From Pomphorhynchus laevis (Eukaryota > Acanthocephala > Palaeacanthocephala > Echinorhynchida > Pomphorhynchidae), in contig WNNJ02000427.1 in the NCBI GenBank assembly GCA_012934845.2, positions 31,431-95,430 of the forward strand: DNA of 64,000 nt, given 5' to 3'. Every line of letters starts with the position of its first letter. Positions within the stretch are counted from its first letter, which is position 1. The notes under the pieces were generated by a model. It was not told the DNA's origin. It saw only the letters and a program-made list of their open reading frames with translations, and ran no database searches. Shown piece by piece: positions 54,802 through 64,000 of this stretch. The position numbers and the translations under genes were made by a program.

Positions 54802-54847
54802 CTCCGTTGCAAACTAGAGTAAATTTTCTGCTTTCAGGATTAACTGT
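54802..54847 (-). CDS. ASAP: ASAP exon: PH domain, 46 nt
   Basis: Acceptor TTTGTTGCAG, donor GTAATG. It encodes TVNPESRKFTLVCNG, matching ASAP KPNAEDKKSFDLISHN. Confidence 0.88.
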
Positions 54848-54906
54848 CTGCAACAAAAAATGATTTATATTTATCTAGTTTCAATTAATAAAGGTTAATT
54901 ATTTAC

Positions 54907-54954
54907 TTTGATTGAAGATGTAAGTAAGGGTATTTCAAGTTTTTCATTTGAACG
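54907..54954 (-). CDS. ASAP: ASAP exon: PH domain, 48 nt
   Basis: Acceptor ATGTTCTAG, donor GTAAAT. It encodes RSNEKLEIPLLTSSIK, matching ASAP RPPAKLNLLTCQVK. Confidence 0.88.
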
Positions 54955-54999
54955 CTAGAACATATTTTAAATATGAAAAAATCTTGATTCGCAAGGAGA

Positions 55000-55570
55000 A
55001 AGATAAAATTACAAATTGGATAAATTAGAATTTGAACTGTGCAAAATGTACATCATAAGGACACATTATCACGTGTCCTTCTTATTAGCAGATTAAGAAA
55101 ATATTTTAAATGTGCACATTTAGCAAAAATAAATAGGTTACATCACCAAATTTCCAAAATGCTTTAAATTTTATTTTTTGTTACTTAAACAATATTTGAA
55201 CAAATATATTGATGCGCTATTACTTCAAGATTTTATTTGATAGGTAAAACATACAATTTACAAGTTTAACAATAATTTAATTTAAAATATTTTGTATTTA
55301 ATTTACAAAATTTGACAGTTGACCACTTAAATAAAATTTAAATTATAAAATATATTTTTTAACGTATTTTATAATTTCAAATGCATAGACCGTATAATAT
55401 TTGCATTATAATTTACATAGCAAACTGAATTCAATTAAATTCTGCACTGTTAATATCGTAAAATAAAAAATAAATTTATAAAAAAAATTACAATCAAAAA
55501 TTAAGTTTTTGATTGTAATAAACAAATAATTGATAATAAACTAATAATAAATAAATAAATAATAAATAAT
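55000..55570. other. ASAP intron, AT-rich
   Basis: One small hairpin (AAGGACAC/GTGTCCTT, about 55046-55072); otherwise nothing supported. Confidence 0.4.
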
Positions 55571-55579
55571 AATTATTTA

Positions 55580-55728
55580 ATAAACAATTAATTACTAGCA
55601 ATCAATTGTTAGCACGTAATTGAATATGTATTTGTTTGAAAAGAGTTAATTGATAATACCCGAATGCTGATTTCAATATTCTGGCATGATCAACAATTTA
55701 ACTATAAATATTATAATTAAATAAATAA
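55580..55728 (+). repeat. Dispersed repeat R2, uninterrupted copy
   Basis: ACTAGCAATCAATTGTTAGC, then TTTGTTTGAAAAGAGTTAAT, GATTTCAATATTCTGGCATG and ATCAACAATTT. The same sequence, split by an insertion, recurs at 55919-55973 and 57037-57129. Confidence 0.75.
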
Positions 55729-55918
55729 TAGATAATAAACAATTAATTGATAAGTTATTATGAAAGTATTAACTTTAAGCAATTCGATGTATATTTTTAT
55801 TTTACATTTATTTAAGATATTTCAATTTAATCGCCTATTTTAATTTAAATTCTTGAAATATAATTCTTAAATTATATTCTCACAGCTAAATAGAACACGG
55901 TGTTTTGTGAATATGGTA

Positions 55919-55973
55919 GCAATTAATTGCTAGCAATCAATTGTTAACATGTAATTAAATATGTGTTTATTTG
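55919..55973 (+). repeat. R2 copy, left part before insertion
   Basis: GCTAGCAATCAATTGTTAAC to TGTTTATTTG. The last seven bases TTATTTG recur on the far side of the insertion. Confidence 0.75.
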
Positions 55974-57036
55974 TGTTCACATTGACATTCACGATCAAGC
56001 ATCAAATACTGGACACTTAAACACTTGCGTTGATTGGTTGAAACTAGGAAATAACTTGGAGACACCATTAATAAGAAAATCAGCCGAAAGTAACGATTAA
56101 AAGAAGCTAATGGTAGCTCAACGAATTGGATAACGACTACTTAGCAACGACTATTAGAAAATATTGATAAAAGAGGAGGCAGGGGTGCGACTCCACCCGG
56201 CAAACGCTGCGAGAAACCATATCGGAGACGTAGTATTAATAGCTATACCTACAACGATTTTGCCTCAAATGACAAGCTGATATTAGTCAGACGAATCGAT
56301 TATAATCGGTCTAAACAAAGCATTTCGCTTCGTAGAACTAGTGGGACCAATATTCAACAGCATACATCAGATACGGAACAGAATAAGCTAGCGAAAGCCA
56401 AGAGCCTGTTGACTCAAACTTCAGAAAATCAACCCAATTCAATCGTCAAGTTTTTATCACGTTGACGGGAAAGACCATATTGTTCTGGATTCGTTTCTTA
56501 TCGATATTCAGGATTTGCAGAGTAAGCTAGTCTCCGATGACATATCTTACCAGCAATTGGGCGAACAGTGAAGTGATCAAGTAAGCGAACAGGGCGCAGT
56601 CGTAGACGTAATGCCACAGAAATCCCACTAAGTTGCGCAAACACGACGGACGAAAGAAGCGACCTCAAAAATCGGTAAAGTTTGCTGACGATGTTATGTG
56701 GCGAGCTGATCATCGTTGCCCGGCTGAAAATAATCGCGAACGCTCTACTTGCAGCCGCGACGCTGATGATGATCGTCAAACGGATGAAGAATTTACTTTC
56801 GTTGACTAAAGTTATGTTTGTAATTATTCATATTCTTTAAAGTTAAAAACAAAGAAGAGAAAGTTATTACTAGCTTTATCAATAGTTGTTATTATATAGT
56901 TATCCTTTAATTCAGTAAATGTTTGTTATTTTCTTTTTTTTCATCAAATATATAATCTTTCTAATATTTCCGATTTCAATATAATATAGGTAAAGTTTTC
57001 TTCAAATGTACTATATTATTCAAATGTTAAAAAAAA
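55974..57036 (+). mobile_element. A-tailed 1.06-kb insertion, possible retrocopy
   Basis: Inserted into an R2 repeat, with TTATTTG duplicated at both sides and a run of eight A at its 3' end, as for LINE-mobilised copies. The middle (about 56165-56815) is much richer in G/C and reads as protein-like stretches in more than one frame: GGRGATPPGKRCEKPYRRRS then INSYTYNDFASNDKLILVRR, and later VKFADDVMWRADHRCPAENN. The frame is not continuous, so it is non-functional. Parent gene not recognised; a processed pseudogene or a truncated non-LTR element are both possible. Confidence 0.6.
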
Positions 57037-57129
57037 TTATTTGAAAAGAGTTAGTTGATAATTTCCGAACGTTGATTTCAATATTCTGGTGTGATCAACA
57101 ATTTACCAATAAATATTATAATTAAATAA
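57037..57129 (+). repeat. R2 copy, right part after insertion
   Basis: TTATTTGAAAAGAGTTAGTT, then GATTTCAATATTCTGGTGTG and ATCAACAATTT. Confidence 0.75.
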
Positions 57130-57139
57130 TAATTAATGT

Positions 57140-57720
57140 ATAGTGTAAAATCAATAATATTTCATTTAATTAAACTTAAAAATACTTAATTTACAATTTA
57201 ATGTAATTCTCAATTCTAATTTAGGACAGTTGAAAATTAAATATTTACTTCTTATTGCTCGTTACTAATTTGATAATAGATTAAAAATATCATTAATATT
57301 TGTATAAATTTATGTTGACATTTTTTTTCGTAGACTCCCTCCGTACATCAAAAATTAAAAAAATTCGACATTGTAAGCAATCAACTTTGAAAACTTCTGA
57401 TTTAGCATAAGCAAACATGTCATCGTTCATTTTAAAAGATCAAATATAATAATCTCTGTGATTACGGACGCAGTTCAGTCAAAATAACTACTGGCTACAC
57501 TGCCTTTTTGACTCTAAGTTCGTTCAGCCTAAAATTTCTAAGGACGACAGTATGAAACTAAAAAACTAGTAACTGTAAAAGGAATATAAATTCAGAATAA
57601 TGAACTTTTACTGAACTTCTGTGGAATATTAAAGAACACAGGTTATTAAGTGATTAATCAGAAATAAATAATTATGCGAGTTAAATAATGATTTATAATT
57701 TCAAATTGCAAATCAACATG
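57140..57720. other. ASAP intron, no feature seen
   Basis: Mixed and AT-rich sequence. The intron in the middle of the PH domain spans 54955-57725. Confidence 0.4.
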
Positions 57721-57725
57721 CGCAC

Positions 57726-57878
57726 CTCATTGTCTGACATGACCAGCAGGTGGTTATCCTTTATTACGCATTTTTTCTTGTGCCATTTTCGCATTATTGT
57801 ATTACTGCACTTTGAAAGATACCCTTCCATCTCAGTTAATTTATCAAATAACAGATTGTTGCTAACGCAACCATATTC
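57726..57878 (-). CDS. ASAP: ASAP exon: start of PH domain
   Basis: Acceptor TTTAAATGTAG, donor GTGCGC. Exactly 51 codons: EYGCVSNNLLFDKLTEMEGY then LSKCSNTIMRKWHKKKCVIK and DNHLLVMSDNE. It matches ASAP KKGYLLKKSDGIRKVWQRRK / CSVKNGILTISH, the first strands of its PH domain, which binds phosphoinositides. Confidence 0.92.
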
Positions 57879-57932
57879 CTACATTTAAAACAAACATAAT
57901 CTTAGCCAGTTACTGAGCAAACAAATATCTAC

Positions 57933-58080
57933 GGAAGAATTATGTCTTGTTCTACGGAAACTATCCAAATCAGCTAGTTGTTCATCCACAAGTTTCTCAT
58001 CTTTAATTATTTCCAATTCTAATGATTTAAGCACATTTTCACTTGTGTTTAACGAGCAGGCATATTGTCGACCAATAAAT
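57933..58080 (-). CDS. ASAP: ASAP exon: end of BAR domain
   Basis: Acceptor TTTTAATTTAG, donor GTAGAT. It encodes FIGRQYACSLNTSENVLKSL then ELEIIKDEKLVDEQLADLDS and FRRTRHNSS. It corresponds to the last BAR helix of ASAP (FHAQ...LKPSIETLSTDL...EERRQLIQLRDIL). It ends in phase with the PH exon. Confidence 0.75.
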
Positions 58081-58269
58081 CTAAATTAAAAATAATAGAT
58101 TAATTTCATTTTAAAATATTGTTTTTTATAATATTGATCTCGAGTGATAGTAGAAAATTAAAGGAGATCTGGATAATAATCTATTCAGCTAATGCAGTAA
58201 TGCGCTATTTGCGCAGATCTGTAATTGTAAAAACGAGCTCAGAGCCTTCAAGACGAAGCTTTCTATTTA

Positions 58270-58332
58270 TTAATTGCTTCCATATTGACCAATGGTCATG
58301 AAGATTATCAAAAAAGGTCGTTAAAAGGTTGC
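58270..58332 (-). CDS. ASAP: ASAP exon candidate: middle of BAR domain
   Basis: Acceptor TTTTTTGTAG at 58333. It encodes NLLTTFFDNLHDHWSIWKQL, which resembles ASAP LKKPFDKAWKDYETKI. The donor is not clear, so the low-coordinate end is approximate. Between it and the next exon a further BAR piece (SFNFLLSLEINIIKNNILK, about 58125-58185) is possible. Confidence 0.5.
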
Positions 58333-58535
58333 CTACAAAAAAGTGAGATTCGTTACTAAAACGACAGTTTGGCATTGTATTTACTGCAAGAATGTTATTG
58401 AATGTTCAAGTCAAATGTAAGTTTCTTATCAAAACGCATAATTGTCAAAACATCTCGACCTGAGCTGATATTTGATTAAACAAAAGAATGATTAGAAACC
58501 ATTTAAATCACGTAGCCTTTCAATGTATTACTTAC

Positions 58536-58613
58536 TTTTCGATACATTTTTGCAAAATAGCAGAGAATCTTATGGTATGCTTCGATAGCACCAAGTTCTT
58601 CAAACAAATGTGG
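58536..58613 (-). CDS. ASAP: ASAP exon candidate: early BAR helix
   Basis: Acceptor AAGTACTTTAG, donor GTAAGT, exactly 26 codons: PHLFEELGAIEAYHKILCYF then AKMYRK. The LEKFGG...F.KF...L pattern of ASAP BAR helices fits loosely. Its phase does not directly join the next candidate, so an unrecognised exon may lie between. Confidence 0.5.
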
Positions 58614-58619
58614 CTAAAG

Positions 58620-59225
58620 TACTTTAATAAAACCAAATTTCATCAGTTTACTCTTGTTTTACACATACATCAATAATAGCTTCCTTTGTTAATTCAATTG
58701 GTTTTAAAGCATCAGTTTTGTTTGTAAAAAGCTAAACTTTTAAAAGTTAGAAGTGCGATATAAAGTAATCCAATTTCATAAGATGCTATTTCAAATTACT
58801 TTTAATTACTAATTACTTATTAATAATTAATTAATTAATAATAAATAATTATTAATAATAATTTACTTATTTAATGAATAATAAATAATTATTAATTACT
58901 TGTAATTACTTCAAAGGATCAGAATTATCACAATATTTAATATAGATTTTAAAATAACACACTGCTATATCAGCATTGACCTTAAAATGTGACAGAGCGG
59001 TTTTATGATTTCTAACTATCAGTAGATCAGATGGTAGATGCGCGAAGTGGGAAGACGTTAATTTGAATAAACACTTTAGACTATATCATTCGTCATATAC
59101 ATCATCTATAGTTTTATCAATGATGCAAATAAATCAAAAACATGTTCATAGATGTAACGAATATAAGTTTATTAATAAATAAAATGTAATATGATTTTAC
59201 TTTCAACTAACGTTGAAGTAAAACG
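58620..59225. other. Upstream of the visible ASAP exons
   Basis: A minus-strand open stretch (about 58915-59070, SDLLIVRNHKTALSHFKVN) could be a further N-terminal exon, but splice sites are unclear. No promoter identified. Confidence 0.3.
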
Positions 59226-59229
59226 GTAT

Positions 59230-59500
59230 ATTCAGCTAACTGAGTCAACGTATTAAATATAATTATAAAATAAACAAAACATAATAATGCTAAATCAGAA
59301 ATTTAATAATTAAATAATAAAATTAATAATTGTTTTTAGATTTTCTATAATTTAAATCAAGTTATGATATATAAGATTATAAGATTAATCTTATATCTTA
59401 TTATAAGATATATTAGATTATAATCTTATTACAATATAAGATTTTTTATAATTTATATCAAGTTAAAATAAATAAAAATTGAAATTTAAAATAAAACTTA
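59230..59500 (-). repeat. R1 partial copy, minus strand
   Basis: Starts with the reversed end CAGCTAACTGAGTCAACGTA, followed by the A/T body. Confidence 0.65.
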
Positions 59501-59524
59501 AATTTTATTTTAAGTAAATTAAAA

Positions 59525-59700
59525 TTTACGGGATTTGGAAGGTAGCTTCGTTCTAAACGGACAACGAAATCACCGATTACAAAGTGAGAATAGTTAGCGA
59601 GGAGATATATGATAAAAGGTTAGAGAGTATTTAAAGAATATGGAGGATGGTGGAGCGGATTCTGGGTAGTAAATCAAAGATAAGTAGAATGAGAGTGATG
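59525..59700. other. GC-moderate patch between R1 copies
   Basis: Non-repetitive purine-rich sequence (GGATGGTGGAGCGGATTCTG) with no frame; likely a scrap of another element. Confidence 0.3.
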
Positions 59701-59704
59701 AATC

Positions 59705-60060
59705 AAATCAGCTAACTGAGTCTACGTATTTAATATAATTATAAAATAAACAAAACATAATAATGCTAAATCAAAATTTAATAATTAAATAATAAAATTA
59801 ATAATTGTTTTTAGATTTTCTATGTTTAAATCAAGTTAAAAGATTTTTTATAATTCAACTCAAGTTAAAATAAAAAATTGAAATTTAAAATAAAATTCAA
59901 TTTTTATGAGACGACTAATCAATAACAAACGGTGTACCAGAATAAGAATTAGAGGTCATCAGGAGGAACTGCTATGCTATCAGGTTTCGGTTCCTAACTC
60001 CTCTACCCAACATATCAGCGGGGTCAAATAAGTGTTAATTAATGATATTTGATTTATATT
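59705..60060 (-). repeat. R1 copy with full header, minus strand
   Basis: From CAGCTAACTGAGTCTACGTA to a full header: minus-strand GTTAGGAACCGAAACCTGAT, AGCATAGCAGTTCCTCCTGA, TGACCTCTAATTCTTATTCT. Confidence 0.75.
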
Positions 60061-60228
60061 TATGTCAAGTTAAAATAAAAAACTAGAATTTAAAATAAAA
60101 GTCATTTTCATGAATTGACTAATAATTTAGTTTTCATTTTTATGAATTGACTTTGAAGTAATATATTATATAGCTTCAATATATTATTGAAGTTTAACAT
60201 ATTTATAAATTATCGTATCTTTCAATAG

Positions 60229-60400
60229 GTAACGCGCGTTACCTACCGAAAGAACATGCGCGTTGTAGAAAGAACCTACGCGTTATAGAAAGAACCTGCG
60301 AGTTATAGAAAGAACCTGCGCGTTACAGAAAGAACCTGCACGTTATAGAAAAAACCTGCGCGTTATAGAAAAAAAACCTGCACGTCATAGAAAGCTGAAT
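60229..60400 (+). repeat. 20-bp minisatellite, about eight units
   Basis: Unit AGAACCTGCGCGTTATAGAA with small changes; the last units have longer A-runs. Preceded by a palindromic AGGTAACGCGCGTTACCT. Rich in CpG for this region. Confidence 0.9.
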
Positions 60401-60419
60401 AAAGTTAAATTCAATAATA

Positions 60420-61850
60420 AAACTGGTCTGCAAATTCAACATTAAACTTATGGTGTTATCACACAATTGAGATAACAAGCAATTATCTTTAAATGGCTTT
60501 ATAGCTGAAATGTGGAGATGGTGTAGGTTTTATGTTAACATACCTTGGATGCCCCATTCGAAAACATTTGCTCACAATGCTCTTAATCTTTGCCGTTATT
60601 TGACCCTTACCAGAATCCAGAAGTAATCCAGGATTGAAAAATTATATTTTCCTTTTCTACCATACATTATTTAACAAAAACTTTATTCTCTTAGTGTTCA
60701 TCCAACTTTCTTATTTGCAGCTACAATGATATGTTTCGAATTACAACCCCTGGAAAATATATTTCCTTTAAAAATCACTATCTGAACCACATGATGTAAT
60801 CCTAAGTTAAAAGCGACATTTTATGGCACGTCATGACTACTGACAACTGTTTCGATTACTTTAAATTCACAGTCTTACAAAAATGTAAGTCAAAACTTAA
60901 GTGACCTAAAACATATTCCCAAAGTGCTGAAGGTCAACACCAAACAATATGTAGTATTAACAAAATGTTGCTATTTTAACTTTACAGTCTCAAGGCCATT
61001 TTCCTAAGCGATTTTATTAGACTCTCGCAAATAACGAACTTTTTATATCCTCAGGTTTTTCTCTATATCATTTACAACCTAATCATATGGTTTTCATATG
61101 ATTAGGTTTTTTCTCTGATGTAAACTTCGGTCTTTCGCCATTCCCTCACATTATACTTTCACCAATATTAAAATGTCGAGTAGTTTCAGAATTAAATTTC
61201 TTCTTGACTTTCATAACTTCCCGTTTGAACCGGGATATGAAAGATTTCCTCCTCAAAGCATTTCCTGCTGACAATTCAATTTCTAATTTAAAAATACACG
61301 AAAATCACCAGTTACTTTAGATTAATACAATTAGGGACAAAATATATATAATGCGAGACCATTCCACACTTTAACTACCAATTATTTAATATGATTAATT
61401 CATATTGAATTAATCATACCGTATATGCAAAAACCATGCAATTGTTATATAAGAGAGATAACGAAACACTTCGTTACACATGGACTTTTAAAATGTAAAT
61501 ACCTTAAAAAAGAAATATAGTAAATGGTTTCTTATTTATTTCTTAAAATAGAAATTTTACAATTTATCAGCTCTTAGTTTTTAATAAAATCAGTTATACC
61601 GAGTATGTATTGAGTTGATTTTAACCAGCTAAACTAATTTATGGCTTGCTGACTAAATCATCAGCAAGAACAATTTCAAAATCTACAAAATTTTTCAACT
61701 ACGATTTGTTCGCTTTCGTTTAAAGTCAGGCACTCAGTTCCTTATCAAGAGTTGTAGGAATTGGCAGTATCAGTAAACCAGAAATGGCATCTTAGAAAAG
61801 GCATTGACACTGTTACCTTTCTCGCTTCTTAAAGTTTTGTGCTAACATAA
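60420..61850. other. No firm gene; hairpin and weak exon-like stretches
   Basis: Contains a 14-bp perfect hairpin (61076-61108, AACCTAATCATATG) followed by T6. Two exon-like stretches (minus strand near 60545-60640, plus strand 60721-60788) were too weak to call. Confidence 0.35.
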
Positions 61851-61854
61851 TTTT

Positions 61855-61955
61855 GCTTGTTCTATTTTGATAATTTGTTGAACGTTCGATGTAAGTTTGG
61901 GTTATGAACGTTTATTCATGATAAACTAAACAGTAGAAGAACAAATCGTGCGTTT
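61855..61955 (+). repeat. Local duplication C, copy 1
   Basis: TTTGTTGAACGTTCGATGTA, AGTTTGGGTTATGAAC and ATAAACTAAACAGT recur at 63545-63640 in the same orientation. Confidence 0.8.
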
Positions 61956-62366
61956 TGGCTATGAGTAGAAAACGATAAGTAAACAGCCATATTTGGAATT
62001 TTAAAATTTTAAATAGAAATAAAAGATTTATATTTAATTACAAAAATATCAAAGGATTTATAAAAATTCTAATAAAAGATAACGGCTTAAAATTCCTTTT
62101 CTTAAAGGAAAGGTAACAAAATATCAGAAAAAGATAAAAATTCTGTATTTGTTTACTAAATAATTAAAAAATCTGACCTACATGCATATTTTTCTTAAAA
62201 TTCAGCGCTGAAACTTTCCTAAAAACATTTCTATTAATGTAGAATTTCTAAACATTTGAATTGAAAACCTTTTTTTCTCCAACTTTTTAAGCATCTTATC
62301 CATTTTTTTATACATTGACACGTCCTAAAGTATACATTAATATAATATTTACAATCCAAAACATAC
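61956..62366. other. No feature seen
   Basis: AT-rich sequence without a supported gene. Confidence 0.35.
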
Positions 62367-62497
62367 ATTTTCATCAATGGCAAACGTCTTCAGCACATCA
62401 TTAATCGGTTCAAGCACTTTCTTGTTGACTTCGTAGTTAATCTTTTGTCTATTATTTACGGCCTGATCTCTCGAACTAGCGGCGCTTTTGCATATCG
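62367..62497 (-). CDS. Possible exon: helical segment, BAR/F-BAR-like
   Basis: Bounded by GCTAATTAG-type acceptor bases and a consensus donor GTATGT. It encodes SSRDQAVNNRQKINYEVNKK then VLEPINDVLKTFAIDEN, a charged amphipathic helix with the LxPL-like turn seen in BAR/F-BAR helices. It is far more protein-like than its surroundings. It could be an early exon of the ASAP gene or of a different gene upstream. No partner exon found. Confidence 0.45.
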
Positions 62498-62790
62498 CTA
62501 ATTAAATAAAATATTAATATTAATTTAGAATCTGTGACAATGTAAAGACTGGTCTGTATCACAGACTAAAATCTGTGATAATGTAAAGACAAAAGACTAA
62601 ATTGTAAGTATGTAGTTGATCAAGTCTTATATGGGTGAGATCGATTGAGAATATTATTACCGGATAATAACATCAAATTATCTAGCAATAAAATTTATTA
62701 ATTAAAATATTAATTATTGTTATCCTTGAAAGTGACTTAAATATGATACAGTAGTATATTATTAAATTGTTATTTATTAAGTATATATTG

Positions 62791-62818
62791 TAAAGACACA
62801 ATATACATTGTGTCTTTA
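62791..62818. repeat. 12-bp perfect hairpin TAAAGACACAAT
   Basis: TAAAGACACAAT and its complement around a four-base loop. Confidence 0.6.
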
Positions 62819-62995
62819 TAAATATATAGTATTTTTGTCTACTTTTTAATCATGATTTCAATACTATTTTTAAAGCTAGATGTATATTGATTCTATTAAC
62901 GGTTACCTGAAGTAATTATAAAATCTATTTTTACGATTTATATTAGTACCGAATATAAATGTATTATTTTATATAATATTTTAAAAATATAATAT
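62815..62995 (+). repeat. Local duplication D, copy 1
   Basis: ATAGTATTTTTGTCTACTTT, AACGGTTACC and CCGAATATAAATGTATTATT recur at 63690-63855, as part of the same tandem segmental duplication as C. Confidence 0.75.
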
Positions 62996-63002
62996 AAATC
63001 AA

Positions 63003-63325
63003 ATATCATTAATTAACACTTATTTGGCCTCGCTGCTATGTTGGGTAGGGTAATTAGGGGCCGAAACCTGATAGCATAGCAGTTCCTCCTGATGACCTCT
63101 AATTCTTATTCTGATACAACGTCTGTTATTTATTAGTCAATTCATAAAAATGACGTTTATTTTAAATTTCAATTTTTTTATTTTAACTTGATTTAAATTA
63201 TAGAAAATCTAAAAACAATTATTAATTTTATTATTTAATTATTAAATTTTGATTTAGCATTATTATGTTTTGTTTATTTTATAATTATATTAAATACGTA
63301 GACTCAGTTAGCTGATTTGATCAGA
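63003..63325 (+). repeat. R1 copy with full header
   Basis: The best-preserved header: TATTTGGCCTCGCTGCTATG, TTGGGTAGGGTAATTAGGGG, CCGAAACCTGATAGCATAGC, AGTTCCTCCTGATGACCTCT, TTCTGATACAACG; the body ends TACGTAGACTCAGTTAGCTG. CTGCTATG and CATAGCAG can pair around CGAAAC. Confidence 0.8.
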
Positions 63326-63544
63326 AATAATATATAATATTATTTATAATATAAATGTATTATATAACTATTTTATACTCAAATGCAGCAGTACGCTACA
63401 TTTCAATATTGTTGGACTCAATTGAAGTTCACCAATACTGAAATACAGTGTACTTATGTTGGCTTTTATATAGGATTAAATCAGCGTGCAGGATAAAGAA
63501 TAATCATCAAAATTTTAATATTAGATGTGTATACAATGTATAAA

Positions 63545-63640
63545 TTAGCTTGTCTATTTTGATAGTTTGTTGAACGATCGCTGTAAGTTTGGGTTATGAA
63601 CAATTATTCACGACAAACTAAACAGTTTAAGAACAAGTTT
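63545..63640 (+). repeat. Local duplication C, copy 2
   Basis: Second copy of 61855-61955. Confidence 0.8.
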
Positions 63641-63689
63641 TAAAAAATATAAAAGAAAATTAAAGTACAATGTATAAAATATACATTTA

Positions 63690-63855
63690 TAGACATAGTA
63701 TTTTTGTTTACTTTGCAGCAGTATTAATTTCATTGCTGTTTTTAATGAGAGCTACATGTTTATTCTACTAAACGGTAATCTAGAGTCACTATAAAATATA
63801 TTTTTAAGATTTATTACCGAATATAAATGTATTATTTTTATAATATATTTTAGAA
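63690..63855 (+). repeat. Local duplication D, copy 2
   Basis: Second copy of 62815-62995, followed by low-complexity A/T to the end of the window. Confidence 0.75.
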
Positions 63856-64000
63856 ATATATTATTAATTAAATATTATATATATTATTAATATATACTAA
63901 TTATACATTATATATAAACATATATTATTTTATATAATATTATATTTAATAATTAATATATATAACTACTTGAAAGATTTTGTTTGGATGATATTATATA

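Larger units (their letters stand above)
42110..58613 (-). other. ASAP: Gene span: ASAP-family Arf GTPase-activating protein
   Basis: Twelve minus-strand coding segments follow the order and local sequence of ASAP proteins: BAR helices, PH domain, ArfGAP zinc finger, then ankyrin repeats. Junction phases were checked and agree where both exon ends are clear. The protein would stimulate GTP hydrolysis on Arf at membranes and cytoskeletal adhesion sites, with BAR and PH domains binding curved, phosphoinositide-rich membrane. Unlike vertebrate ASAP1/2 the last exon ends about 60 residues after the ankyrins; no proline-rich or SH3 region is visible. The 5' end of the BAR region, the end of the ArfGAP domain and one ankyrin junction are not resolved. 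Introns contain an LTR element, LINE pieces and an A-tailed insertion. Confidence 0.88.

Noticed and set aside
57688-58676. Three plus-strand frames of 60-66 codons
   Set aside because: They are antisense to the ASAP exons on the minus strand.
60544-60640. Minus-strand exon-like stretch ending at a GTATGT donor (AKIKSIVSKCFRMGHP)
   Set aside because: An in-frame stop lies just upstream and no acceptor with a pyrimidine tract was found; too weak to call.
60721-60788. Plus-strand stretch after TTATTTGCAG reading YNDMFRITTPGKYISFKNHY
   Set aside because: A good acceptor, but only about 22 codons to a stop and no partner exon; probably chance.
63055-63105. Full hammerhead call for the R1 header
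   Set aside because: CGAAAC and CTGATGA are present in the same order as in the three better cases, but the bases that should form stem II do not pair consistently across R1 copies. It is kept only as a structured header.
1-64000. CRISPR arrays, operons, bacterial promoters or terminators
   Set aside because: The window is clearly eukaryotic: split genes, LINE and LTR elements, no ribosome-binding sites or operon layout.

Overview
The window is eukaryotic nuclear DNA from an AT-rich invertebrate. Coding sequence is split into short exons with GT/AG introns of tens of bases to several kb, and long stretches are close to pure A/T. Repeats are abundant: RTE and CR1/L2-type LINEs, Penelope-like (PLE) fragments, Ty3/gypsy-type LTR elements and a hAT end. 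The receptor architecture and gag style would fit a nematode or another ecdysozoan, but nothing seen fixes the phylum.

Two host genes can be assembled exon by exon. On the plus strand (about 23.3-33.0 kb) is a single-pass membrane receptor. Its exons encode an SUEL-type (galactose/rhamnose-binding) lectin domain, a CUB domain, a C-type lectin domain split over three exons (one only 30 nt), a transmembrane helix and a cysteine-rich cytoplasmic tail. On the minus strand (about 58.6 kb down to 42.1 kb) is an ASAP-family Arf GTPase-activating protein. It has BAR-like exons, a PH domain in five exons, a C4 zinc-finger ArfGAP domain with the arginine finger, and ankyrin repeats. The last exon ends soon after the ankyrins, with no SH3 domain in the window. 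A single-exon 279-residue cysteine-rich orphan gene lies between them (37.6-38.4 kb, minus). A lone possible helical (BAR/F-BAR-like) exon is at 62.4 kb.

Layout: 0-1.2 kb is AT-rich DNA with one small palindromic repeat. 1.2-8.6 kb is a nest of inverted repeats. Its right arm is split by an intact, recent 3.18-kb RTE LINE with a perfect 16-bp target duplication and one 1011-codon endonuclease/reverse-transcriptase frame. Its interior holds a palindromic PLE end with a GIY-YIG segment and a palindrome with a hammerhead-like core. 8.6-11.2 kb is an array of a dispersed AT-rich repeat (called R1 here) whose copies recur across the window. 11.2-23.3 kb is gene-poor. 23.3-33 kb is the receptor gene, with a decayed gypsy element in intron 2 and a hammerhead-bearing inverted repeat in the last intron. 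35-37 kb holds PLE reverse-transcriptase scraps, a hAT end and a 48-bp-armed palindrome whose loop is a hammerhead-type core. 38.5-42 kb is R1 copies and AT-rich DNA. 42.1-58.6 kb is the ASAP gene. Its introns house a compact gag-protease-only LTR element with nearly identical LTRs, two LINE fragments and an A-tailed insertion. 59-64 kb has more R1 copies, a 20-bp minisatellite and a local duplication.

The most unusual theme is the recurrence of hammerhead-like signatures (CTGATGA with CGAAAC) and of a hairpin followed by GAAATAT at the ends of several repeat families, often as inverted pairs. Together with the PLE fragments, this suggests that much of the repeat load descends from ribozyme-bearing Penelope-like or retrozyme-like elements.
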